A DNA stretch of 64,000 nt from Arabidopsis thaliana (lineage: Eukaryota > Streptophyta > Magnoliopsida > Brassicales > Brassicaceae), in assembly GCF_000001735.4 (NCBI RefSeq), contig NC_003070.9, positions 20,011,971 through 20,075,970 on the forward strand, written 5' to 3'. The translations under genes and the position numbers were made by a program. Below are positions 22,062 through 33,320 of this stretch, piece by piece. Each line of letters begins with the position of its first letter. Positions within the stretch are counted from its first letter, which is position 1. The notes beneath the pieces were generated by a model. It made no database searches. It was not told where the DNA came from and worked only from the letters and a program-made list of their open reading frames with translations.

Positions 22062-23976
22062 ATGGCGGATCGAAGTCGGATCAGAGGCTTTCTTAGAGAA
22101 GAACATGTGACGTATGCTTCCATTCTTCTCTACATCACTCTCTCTAGCGGTCAAATCTTCTTCAATAAGGTTTTAAGTCAAATCTCACATTCATATGTTA
22201 TTGGATCTATGTTTTCTATTTGCAGTCTTTTTGCTCAAGATTTGATTTTATTAGATCTGGTGGACATTAGTAGATTTTAAAGCTTTTAACTTTGACAATC
22301 TTGGTAAAGTTCTGTTACAATGCGATTTGGTTTTGGACAAGAAATATAATAATAATAAAATTCTTGTTAATACAACAGTAGGTTCAAATGTATGGTTCAA
22401 TGGTGAGTTATGTACTTCCATTACACAAATGATTATTCGCTTAAACAACTTTTTTACTGTTCAAACTTTTGTAAATTTTGGTTCATTCCATTTCTCTTTA
22501 GCTTCTTTCAGTTTCTTTTTTCCAGCACTAATTTTTATTTCTGACTCAATCTGATGCAGTGGGTATTGTCATCTAAGGAAATAAACTTCCCTTATCCACT
22601 TGGATTGACATTACTTCACATGACTTTTTCCTCTGTTTTGTGTTTTCTCCTCACGAAGGTTTTTAAGGTATCTCATTGGTTATTACGAAGACCTTTAATT
22701 TCTTTAATGCTTATAAGACAAAAACGCTTAATTCTGATTATTAGTCTTCTTGTTAAAAGGTCATGAAGGTTGAGGAAGGAATGACATTAGAAATGTAAGA
22801 AAGAAAGTGTTTCTGTAAGCAATTTATTTATTTTTGAGTTGTAAATACCGTTTAGCTAAAACATCACTCTATGTACTCAGATATGTTACATCAGTTATTC
22901 CAATAGGTGCAATGTTTGCAATGACTCTATGGTTAGGAAACACTGCTTATCTCTACATAACTGTTGCATTTTCCCAAATGTTGAAAGCCATCAGTAAGAA
23001 CTTAAGCTCTTCCTGATCTCATTTGCGTTACTTATAAATTTTAGATAATCAAGAATCATATTTTTGCAGTGCCTGTTGCTGTGTTTATACTTGGAGTTTG
23101 TGTTGGGCTTGAAATAATGAGCTGCAAGATGCTTTTGATAATGTCAGTCATAAGTTTTGGCGTTTTAGTCTCGTCTTATGGTGAATTAAACATCAACTGG
23201 GTTGGAGTTGTTTACCAAATGGGTGGTATTGTTTCAGAAGCCTTGAGGCTAATCTTAATGGAAATTCTTGTTAAGAGGAAAGGCATCAAATTAAATCCAC
23301 TCTCTCTTATGTACTACATGAGCCCATGCAGGTATTGTGAAAATCAAAGAACCCTATTCTCATTATTTATTTTTTTAATTTGAAGAAATCATAAAATTCA
23401 CCAATTTAATAAAGTTTTTTTTTTTTTTTTAAACTTTTGTGGACTTTTACTTTTCTACTTTTAAAAGAATCCCAATTTTTTTTTTGCTTGTATTGATGTG
23501 TGTGTTGCAGCGCGATTTGCTTGTTCATACCATGGATATTTCTTGAGAAGTCGAAGATGGATACATGGAACTTTCATGTTCTTGTCTTGAGTCTTAATTC
23601 GCTATGTACATTTGCTCTCAATTTGTCGGTTTTTCTTGTGATATCTCGAACAAGTGCTCTTACTATCCGAATTGCTGGCGTGGTTAAAGATTGGTTGGTT
23701 GTTTTGGTCTCAGCTCTTCTCTTTGCCGAGACAAAACTCACAATCATCAATCTCTTTGGTTATGCCGTTGGTAAGATCATCTTATGTTTACCATTTCAGA
23801 CAAAATTGAGCATTGGATTGTAAGACTTAAAAGTGTGATCTTGTGAATTTTGTTCACTCGCAGCCATCGTTGGTGTAGCTACGTATAACAACCATAAGCC
23901 AAAGAACGGTGAAAGCATAACGTTGGTTTCTCAATCTCCGAAAAACTCCGACAAGAAACCCGATGGCCCATTATAG
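22062..23976 (+). CDS. DMT/TPT-family nucleotide-sugar/phosphate-type transporter
   Basis: Seven exons (22062-22169, 22560-22667, 22760-22794, 22881-22993, 23070-23331, 23511-23770, 23864-23976) give 332 residues with consistent phases; recalled as AT1G53660. About ten hydrophobic helices run through the length. Family signatures of this plant TPT clade include FLREEHVTYASILLYI, LSSGQIFFNK, SFGVLVSSYGELNINW and SALTIRIAGVVKDW. The C-terminal tail is hydrophilic. The substrate is unknown; the clade is described as UDP-galactose/glucose or phosphate-translocator-like, in Golgi-type membranes. An in-frame ATG 54 bases upstream (22008) would add 18 residues; homologues support the shorter form starting MADRSRIRGFLREE. 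A mini-frame (ATG GAA AAG TGA) at 21961 precedes it. Confidence 0.9.
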
Positions 23977-23989
23977 CATTTTTCAACAT

Positions 23990-24610
23990 AAGAGAGGTAA
24001 CACATGACATATAGAAAGAACCATTTTTGTACTTAGGAAAATTGTTATCTATCATACAATTTTTTAGGAGCATCAGAAAATAAAGGAATCTTAAGCAGAA
24101 AGTCCGAGGAGAGTGTAACTGGGAATACAATTTTTAAAGGATTTCTTGGCTATATTTGTTTAGTTCCTATCTCTATATTCGAATTTTTCCAATCATATTA
24201 AAGATTAAAGCATTTTTTCAGTGATTTTACGTGTATGTAGTGTAATCATTCACTTATCATTTCTCAAATAGTGTTTATTTTTGGGGTACTATTACTTATA
24301 GTATGTGGCTATGTCCTCTTGTTATTTCCTCATGTTGACATTTCTTCATTTTGATTACTGAAATTATACTAATATAAATGATTTTTAAAAAACGTTAAAA
24401 AAAAATCCATTATATTAAACAAAACTCAATAACAATTTCAGATTTCCATGTAATTTTCACCCAAAAAAGAGACAATATAATTGGCAATGAAAAAATAAAA
24501 ATTCATGTTCTCTCGATTTAGTTAATGGGCTTGTGATGTTAAAAAGCCCAATAACGGCACCAGTGAGTCTCGACGTGGCAGCTAGAGTTCCAGATCTCAT
24601 CTCACATCCT
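23990..24610. other. Intergenic, transporter 3' end and MSRB1 promoter
   Basis: No gene is seen. TGGGC and GCCCA pairs (atgggctt ... aaagccca, about 24525-24552) just before the MSRB1 leader are site II-type promoter elements common in Arabidopsis housekeeping genes. Confidence 0.4.
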
Positions 24611-24716
24611 CAACATGCCACGTGTTCTCTTCCATTCACAGAAGAAAGAAAAGACTTCTTCAAAATTGTTAATTGAACAAGTTTCGGCGAAAACCATTAT
24701 AAGCTGTGATTGTGTG

Positions 24717-26104
24717 ATGGCTTCTTCTACTAGATTAACTATTATACAATCAAGCTTCGTCTCCGCAAGAACAAGACTCAATTACGTCTCCAAGACAAAT
24801 CATTCTGGGTTCGCTTGTCGTTCTCTTTCAAAACCCAGAAACTTGAGTCTCTCTGTTTATTCTATGGGTTCTTCTAGTTCTTCTCCGAAACCAGACAACG
24901 TCCAAGGTTCTTTTTAAAAATTTAACCTTTTTGAATTGATTCTGTTTCTCTCTGATTATCCGATGATTCCCATAAATCCCATTTCATGTTGTGTACTGTA
25001 ATTTGCGTAAAAATGGTTTCTTTCTTTGTGGGTTTAGGTTAATGAGTTTTGTCTTTTTCCAAATGTTATGTTTGATGTTTTGGAAGAGAGATTTAGGTCA
25101 GCAAGTTTACTCAATTGGTTCTCAGAAGTTAGTGAAAGAGATTTGAGAGCTTATAAGTTATATCACCAATCCATGCTTTGCATTTGTTTGTATGTACAGT
25201 GTTACTTTCAATGCCATGTTCTTTAGAACAATCCTTTGCATTTTGAGAGATTTTTATCATGGTGCAGAGGCTGAGAAGAATGAGTTTGCTTCTCTAAGTG
25301 AAAATGAATGGAAGAAACGGCTAACACCAGAACAGTACTACATCACTAGACAGAAGGGCACAGAGAGAGCTTTCACTGGGTATGTAATGAAATGCTCATC
25401 GAAGATTATCGCCTTTTTAACATCATCACAATGACCTTATTGTCTGAAATTTTGGAGTTCACACTCAAATGAGTATTTTCTTGTTTTTCAGGGAGTATTG
25501 GAACTCAAAGACCCCTGGAGTATATAATTGTGTATGTTGCGACACACCTCTATTTGAGTAAGTTTCTATTATTGTAAATATGAAATTGTACTGAACTAAT
25601 GAAGCAAAAATTCTCAAATGATTCATATGAATGAATGGTTATTAACAGATCAAAGTAATCATTTCTTGCAGTTCATCAACAAAGTTTGATAGTGGAACAG
25701 GGTGGCCATCTTACTACCAACCAATTGGAAACAATGTGAAGACAAAGCTAGACCTCTCTATCATCTTCATGCCTAGACAAGAAGTTGTCTGTGCTGTTTG
25801 TAACGCCCATCTTGGTCATGTCTTTGACGACGGTCCACGCCCAACCGGAAAACGATATTGCCTCAACAGGTTTATCATTCATCCTGATCTATTTATTAAA
25901 TTTGCAAAAAGAGTATCAGAACATCGTTACTTGTGAATAAACAATTGAAATTAGATATCAATATTTCTGAAACCAAGCAAGTATTTTCCTTTCATTTGAT
26001 CAAGAATGTTTTTGACTCTGTTCGAGTTTTCTCTAAGTTCCTGTTTTTGTGCTTTTTGTAGTGCTGCTCTGAAACTTAACGCATTGGAGAAAACAAGAGA
26101 TTGA
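24717..26104 (+). CDS. MSRB1: Plastid methionine-R-sulfoxide reductase B1
   Basis: Five exons (24717-24906, 25268-25379, 25492-25557, 25672-25869, 26062-26104) give 202 residues. The enzyme reduces the R form of methionine sulfoxide in proteins. The first 60 or so residues are Ser/Arg/Lys-rich without acidic residues, as in a chloroplast transit peptide. The MsrB domain shows [26 protein letters not shown], two zinc-binding CxxC pairs ([21 protein letters not shown]), TGWPSYYQP and the catalytic GKRYCLN (Cys about 186). MSRB1-type enzymes lack the usual resolving Cys; the matching position here is Thr (RQKGTE), consistent with regeneration by other donors. An in-frame ATG at 24615 would add 34 residues; the start at 24717 gives the better transit peptide. 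Confidence 0.95.
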
Positions 26105-26234
26105 GAGTTTCTGGTACAAGGATTTGTTCATATTACATAATATACTGTATCATTATATCCACTGTATTTCCTCGTATTAAGTCGTTGTATGTAAGTCAAC
26201 TATAATCCATCAAAAGGTTTAAACTTTGAGTTGA

Positions 26235-27147
<913 letters not shown>

Positions 27148-27529
27148 ATGCGGTATAAAAACAAAGACATCTAATGTTTTCACTTTTTTTTTTTTTTGTC
27201 TTTTCTTTGTTTTGGCATTTCAAAATGTTTTTTTGAGAAATAATTGACTTTTAAAATGGTCTAATGGAGATGTTTATTTTTATTTTTTTCTATTTCTCAA
27301 TAAAATTTGTCTGCCTAGGAATGATAAAAATTATAAAATCAATCATTATAACAAAAATCAAACAAATAGATGATTAAATCTATTAGCATTAGCATTCACC
27401 AATTACTTGCAAAAGAAAAATAGAAAAAATATATTTCAATGATACTACGTACAATACCTAATCATGATGATGATATGATATAACGGATAGAGATATCTAG
27501 AGTTTGACATTGAAAAGAAAAGAAGGAAA

Positions 27530-27606
27530 CAGAGCCAAGGTCAACTTGCCGGACACCAAAATCAGTTAAGATTTGTTGATAACATCGGCAAGTCATCCTT
27601 GGCTCA
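27530..27606 (-). ncRNA. MIR169D: miR169 precursor hairpin (MIR169D)
   Basis: The mature strand on the minus strand is 27606-27586 (begins TGAGCCAAGGATGACTTG), the miR169d-type sequence. The pairing arm is 27550-27530 (GGCAAGTTGACCTTGGCTC), and the loop lies between. miR169 guides cleavage of NF-YA transcription factor mRNAs, acting in drought, nitrogen and flowering responses. A TATA box (27747-27740 on this strand) sits about 140 bases upstream. The D/E letter assignment follows recalled locus order (AT1G53683 then AT1G53687). Confidence 0.9.
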
Positions 27607-27739
27607 ATCTCATTCTTTAATTTTTCCATGCAAGACTCTATGATACAATTAGTGACTCTCATTATCATCTTGTTTTTTTTTGCACCTCTCATATTTTCTT
27701 GTGATATTGTTATGGCAAAACCCTAACTCATGATGAAGG

Positions 27740-27747
27740 TATTTATA
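27740..27747 (-). promoter_or_regulatory. TATA box of MIR169D
   Basis: TATAAATA on the coding strand, followed by CCTTCATCATGAGTTAGGG. The same string occurs at the other arm (29473 onward), so the promoter was copied with the hairpin. Confidence 0.65.
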
Positions 27748-28214
27748 GACTTAAGTGTAGAAATGTGTGAATTAATTTAGTTGAAATGTAAAGTTTTTGC
27801 ATTAACTTATATGCAATTATTTATTGAATAGTCTTATCCATGCAGGGTTTTAGAGCATGCAGACAAAAAAAAACAAAATGAAAACGATAATGGAATTTTG
27901 ACCACAATCGTATATTGAAGAATATAATTACTTTAGAAGATTGGCTGACCTTATACTATCATATTCGAATTCCAATTTTGTGTGAATAATTAATATTCGT
28001 ACCTCACTACTGCAAGTCTTCAAAGGCATATCGTATATGTCTGGGACATCAAAACCCACCTGTCGTACTTTTCTTATGATTGGACTCATAGTAAAAAAAA
28101 AAAAAAAAACTATCGATCGATCGTCTCACAACAAAAAATGCCTACAAAATCATCTTTGTTTTTAATTAAGTGTCACAGAATAATTAGTTTAAAAGAAGTT
28201 TTGGGTTTTCGGTA

Positions 28215-28454
28215 TTAGTTTTTTGAATGATCAAGATTTCTTATATATGGGTTGAGAGTGAGTCGAAGAGCCGCTTGCACATGTCGTAGAGGAGTCTGTA
28301 ACTGAGGTATTGAGATTTGAGATTCCCTCGACAACTTAGTTTCTTCGGGGCGATAGTGAAAGGCTTTCTCACTACTAGGGGTTTCGTTATTGCAGTCTTT
28401 ACAATCGTCATTGTCTTTCTTCGCCTTCAGTAGCTCAATATGGAGGAACTTCAA
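28215..28454 (-). other. Unrecognised open frame between the MIR169 genes
   Basis: A 79-codon frame without an internal Met start (it opens with TTG). Composition is protein-like: mixed charged residues (AKKDNDDCKDCNNETPSSEK) and then QTPLRHVQAALRLTLNPYI. It may be an exon or a gene relic. I recognise no family, and no splice partner is evident. Confidence 0.25.
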
Positions 28455-28459
28455 AATTG

Positions 28460-29190
28460 CTTAATCACTTCAATCTGACACCATTAGTTTCACTCGGACC
28501 AATTGTTTTTGCTTCTATGTTTTTTTTACCATGAAACCAAATCAAATGGTTTAATATCCATGATTGTAAACTTAAACATTTAGTACCAATGTTTGAAATC
28601 TATACAAGGATATTCAATTTAGTACAAATGCAAAATTTCATATATGTATGATAGTAGAAAAAATGATAAAACATTTGAGGTAAATGTGTGTCTAAACAGT
28701 TGAACAAAAATTAGATTTTTATGTTCTAAAGAATCTTGACAGCAAAAAAATGTTCCGAGCAATCTTATCTTATTTTTGGTCTGACCTAAATGGTATCTAT
28801 TTGTCCAATTGAATAGGACATTTCAATATCACATGATGTGATCTATCAATAGATAGAATAAAAATTAACTTTATTGCTTAAATTCGTTTACTAATTAGCA
28901 TCAAAAAAGATTGAGTTGTTTTTGGTTAAAAAGTTTCATGATAATTTTTTTTTTGTCAAAAAGGTTTCATAATATTAAACCTATACTAATTACAAATTAT
29001 TTAGTTGCTACCTCTACGTAAATTGGCCATTACACATGAATATTAGAAAGAATCTTTCAGTTTTTGTTAGAGAATCGATACTTCATTTTGTCGATCAAGC
29101 CACAAGAAAAGATGGTCTAATACCAAAAAAAGATCTAGTACGTCGACAGGTGGGGGGATTAATTTATGTCGCAGACTATATAGTCTAATA
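28460..29190. other. AT-rich spacer inside the MIR169 inverted repeat
   Basis: No gene or RNA is seen. It contains T- and A-runs and short dinucleotide-biased patches only. Confidence 0.4.
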
Positions 29191-29472
29191 TACGATGCCT
29201 TTGGTGTAGTGAGGTTCGAATATTATTTACTCACACAAAATTGGAATTCGAAAATGGTAATATAAGGTCAGCCAATCTTCTAAAGTGATTATATTCTTCA
29301 ATATAGGATAGTGGTCAAAATTCCATTACTATTTTTTATTCTTTGCTGCATGCACTAAAGAAAAATTGCATGGATAAGAAGACTATTCTATAGATAATTG
29401 CATATAATTAAGTTTATGCAAAAACTTTAAATTTCAGCTAAATTAATTTACACATTTCTCACGACACATGCC

Positions 29473-29480
29473 TATAAATA
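29473..29480 (+). promoter_or_regulatory. TATA box of MIR169E
   Basis: TATAAATACCTTCATCATGA, identical over 20 bases to the other arm. The expected start of transcription is about 29505, some 110 bases before the mature strand. Confidence 0.65.
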
Positions 29481-29615
29481 CCTTCATCATGAGTTAGGGT
29501 TTTGCCATAACAAATCACTAGAGAATATGAGAGGTAGAAAAAAAAAATGATGATGATGATGAGTCACTAATTAATTGTATCATAGAGTCTTGCATGGAAA
29601 AATAGAAAATGAGAT

Positions 29616-29691
29616 TGAGCCAAGGATGACTTGCCGATTTTCTCAACGAATCTTACTGATTATGGTATCCGGCAAGTTGACTTTGGCTCTG
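29616..29691 (+). ncRNA. MIR169E: miR169 precursor hairpin (MIR169E)
   Basis: The mature strand 29616-29636 is identical over 21 bases to the MIR169D product. The star arm is 29671-29691 (GGCAAGTTGACTTTGGCTC), which differs from the D star by one base, while the loop differs more. The pattern of conserved arms with a diverged loop is what a selected miRNA gene shows. The target family is NF-YA. Confidence 0.9.
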
Positions 29692-30039
29692 TTTCCTTCC
29701 CTTCTTTTCGATGTCAAACTCTAGATACCTAACCACATATCATATATATCATCATCATTCATCAATCATCATGATTAGGGGTTGCTTTGTAGTATCGTTG
29801 AAATGTATATATTTTTTCCAAGTATTTGGTGTTCTAATGGCATTTGATCCGCTATATATAGCTTTCGTAATGTAAAGAAAATACAAAACTTTTGCAGGGA
29901 TAGTATCTTTTGACATGTTAATGAATGAAGTTTTTATTACCATCTCTAATCAGTTCTAAATCCGGAATTGTCAACTTTGTGAAGTAGGCAAGTTATTGAC
30001 AAAGAACAAATAATAACAAATCACTTAATTTGAGAAAGA

Positions 30040-30165
30040 TTCCTCCCTTCTTTTTGATGTCAAAATCTAGATATCCATAAATCATCATCATCATTAGCAC
30101 TATTATCTAGTCAGCTTGTACTTTCATTGAAATAGGCGTTTTTGTAATAGCATTTGCTCGGGTTA
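30040..30165 (+). repeat. Third, partial copy of MIR169 3' DNA
   Basis: cccttctttttgatgtcaaaatctagatatcc and then catcatcatca, cattgaaatag, aatagcatttgctcgg follow the same order as 29699-29855 (cccttcttttcgatgtcaaactctagatacc ... aatggcatttgatccg). The hairpin itself is not preserved. It is a direct-orientation relic next to the right arm. Confidence 0.5.
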
Positions 30166-30372
30166 TTATGGTATTCAACACTTGTACTTGCAGCCGTAGC
30201 TCTTACCACTAAGGATACTAAAGCACTAATTCATTCTTTCAATAGCTATTCCTACAAGGCATTTTGCAAGAACCCTTTTTTCTCTTCCTCTCACTCTTTT
30301 AACTCTGCGTCGTATAGACACTAGTTAGAAGCTGACCCATTGGAAGCAAAGAACAGAACAAATTAAAGCAGC

Positions 30373-30374
<2 letters not shown>

Positions 30375-30468
<94 letters not shown>
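30375..30468. repeat. (GA)n microsatellite
   Basis: An almost pure run of about 46 GA units. The minus-strand Ser-Leu repeat frame over it is an artefact. Confidence 0.95.
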
Positions 30469-30470
<2 letters not shown>

Positions 30471-30854
30471 TTTTGCCTTGTCTAAGTGGCAAATGAGAAC
30501 ACAACTTCGAGAAGATATAGCCAGTCAAGGATTACAACACCAATCAGAAAACTTTGTTGAGAAGTTATAGTTTTCCAGGATACCAAAACGCAAAGAGATT
30601 ACAGTCACACTCATAGTGATCAAACCAAACCAAACCAAAACAGGCCAAGTCAATACATATTACAAACAACTGGCAATAAGTCTATTTTGAACAATCTTCA
30701 GGAGTTGTGGCACTCAGACAGCTGGGTATTAAACTGCAAGAAAAGAAAATGACAAAATGACAAGAAAACCAACAGATCAGCAATCCAACACACAAATGAG
30801 AACAAGACAAAAAGAGCAGTCAAAGAAAGCTACAAACAAAGGGAGGATTAAGGA

Positions 30855-31374
30855 TTAGTAATTTACACCACCTATACGGGTTTCCTTCTTGTCGAGAATA
30901 CGCTTCTTGTAGAGAATACGGAACCCACAATCTCTGCATTGGAACACATCTCCACGCTTCAAAATGTTCTCTTGTCCACAATCTTCAAAACAAACATAAT
31001 TTAGACAAACAAGTTAAGCAAACCATAGAAAAAAAGAACACAACCTATTACTTACAAAAAAATATGATAAATCTTCGTATGATTTAGTTTTGGGTTTTGC
31101 ATGTTAATGTCTGACGCTGCTTAATTAGGAACATCTTGATTTAAAAGTAAAGCAAAGCTCCTAATCAAAAAGACCTCAAGTCAGATAGATCAGAACAATC
31201 TGATTGATTTTTGTTGCTTCCTAGCTAAAGCCAATTATGAAATTGCTTAAAAGATTAGGGTTCATAAACCAAAAAGTCAGAGTTAAATGAAATTTTCTGA
31301 GCTTTACCTCCGCAGACGTAAATAACTAGTTGTTCGGGCTGTTTATCATCTGTTTCGGACTGTTGTAGATCCAT
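30855..31374 (-). CDS. RPB12-like RNA polymerase subunit (7-kDa zinc-ribbon type)
   Basis: Two exons (31374-31308, 30982-30855) give 64 residues, recalled as AT1G53690. RPB12 is a small zinc-ribbon subunit shared by nuclear RNA polymerases. The zinc site is intact: YVCGDCGQEN and FQCRDCGFRILYKKR. The usual C-terminus after YKKR (TRRVVQYEAR-like) is replaced by ILDKKETRIGGVNY. An alternative last intron (GGT|GTAAAT ... CTTGCAG at about 30740) would give another short end, FNTQLSECHNS. The N-terminal 15 residues are extended and acidic. It may be a diverged paralogue of the main RPB12. Confidence 0.85.
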
Positions 31375-31389
31375 GGTTTCGAAATTGAC

Positions 31390-33280
31390 TCTGTCAAGAA
31401 ACAACACACATGCAATGCAAATCGAATTGAGTCAGTGTTTTTTCTCAAGAGATTCGAAATGCGAAAGGACAAGACTACAAGATTGGAATCTTTTGCGCGA
31501 CTAAATTTAGAGGCAATATAAAATTCTGAGATTGTTATTGATGTTCATACTTACCCGGACTAGGGTTTATATACAGAATTAGTGCTTTTGATGATTTCGA
31601 GGAACAGAAGCGAAGAGAACGAGAGACAGAGAAAATGACAGACGAGGATATTTATAACGGCGTGTCTGGTTCCAAAGTTCAAACATATTAACTCACAGAT
31701 ATGGCCTTTTTAATTAAAACAATTTAAATATGGGCCCATATAAATTGGGTCTCAAAGGTCAAAACATTGTATAGATTTTCATTTTATAAGAAAAATTATT
31801 ATGGGTACATTTTGTTGTGATTTCTCTTTTATATATGGCTGTGATTAAAATAAAATTTAAAAGCCATATACAGTAAAATTTCAAAATAACATGAAAGTAA
31901 AACAAAAAAAAATGTTAAAGATTTTAAGAAAGTTCAAAATTTTATTTGCTAGCAACTTACCCACATTCATTTAAATAATTTTGCTCCAATAGTGAGAAAA
32001 ACATAACCGAGATTAGAGATCCAAAATTGAGAAGAACAAAGAGGATGAAATTGAGGAATTTTAATTTTAGTTTTGGTATATGATTTATCATAATTTTACA
32101 GTTTTGACGATAGTAGTGACGAGTTATCATATAATGGTAGTTTAGACTTTAAATTGCTATTTTGCAGATTCTATATATAATAATGAATTCTATATATAGC
32201 TAATCCTTTGATTTGGCAAATTCAAAATAATGGGTCCTCATGCAACACTAACCAATAACTAGTAACAACCATATTAATTTTCAAATAGGACCAATGGCTG
32301 CTGAGAATTTTTTTTAAAAAAAATAAATAAATAATAAGTTAGCACTTAAAAAAAAAACTGTTTTAATCATTGAAGAAAGAAAAAGGTATATAGTTCAATG
32401 TATCTATCTAAAACCCATATGATATGTTTTATTTTATAAAATTAGAGTATAGTTTTATTTGGTGGGCACCATTTATGATGATTGTTATGTTTTGATTTCA
32501 ATGAACGGTATTACATGTGACCATTTCAAAGTTGCTAAATTTATTAGTTTAATGCTTTAAATTTGGACTGATCCCAAAATGTGGGGTTTAAGTTTTGGAG
32601 ATCAACGATTAATATATTTTAAGCTGAATATTACCAAAGAGCTAATGACAATATACAATTATTCATTGCACCTCAAAGAAGAATATACCACATAAGTTAT
32701 ATGTCATTGTTATTATATTTGGTTTTGGAATTAAAGAAAACTATTGAAGAGTATAGTATAAATATAGTTCAATATTTGTCACTTACGAAAAACCAAAGTA
32801 ATCTATAACAAAATCCTCTATACATTATTCATTAATTAAATCTTAATAAATTTACAAATAACAACAATTGGTTGTGTAAACATACGAATTTAACAATTCA
32901 CCAAAAAAAACATAGATTTTTCCATGGTCGCTTGCATTACATATACATTCATCTCAATTTGGCAAATATACTTATTTATATTAATTGTATATATATACAT
33001 AGACGAGATTGTTGATTTGTGTCCAAAAAAAAAAAATAGACGAGAGAATGTTTATTTTTCTGTTAGAGGTAGTTGTGACAAAATGCAACTACACAACACA
33101 TGAAAGGTCATATTCATTCAATATTTAAATCTTTATTACTTTTCTTATTAATCGAGCTTGGATTCTATATATAAAACCCTATTGATTGTAATAATATTAC
33201 ATTCTAATTTATCATTATTCATTACTACTATTATTTTACATTTTCTTTTTCGAAAATTGTTTTCTTTAGCACACCATTTC

Positions 33281-33320
<40 letters not shown>

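Larger units (their letters stand above)
27370..28060 (-). repeat. Left arm of MIR169 inverted duplication
   Basis: The reverse complement of this arm aligns along most of its length with 29195-29860 (promoter, TATA box, leader, hairpin, 3' DNA). Shared pieces include cacaaaattggaattcgaa, aaggtcagccaatcttctaaagt, taccttcatcatgagttagg and gtcaaactctagata. About 1.1 kb lies between the arms. Duplication must predate the many small indels seen. Confidence 0.85.
29195..29860 (+). repeat. Right arm of MIR169 inverted duplication
   Basis: Inverted partner of 27370-28060; see that entry for shared pieces. Similarity runs from about 400 bases upstream of the hairpin to about 170 bases beyond it. Confidence 0.85.

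Noticed and set aside
30325-30528. Ser-Leu repeat protein
   Set aside because: Pure translation of the GA microsatellite.
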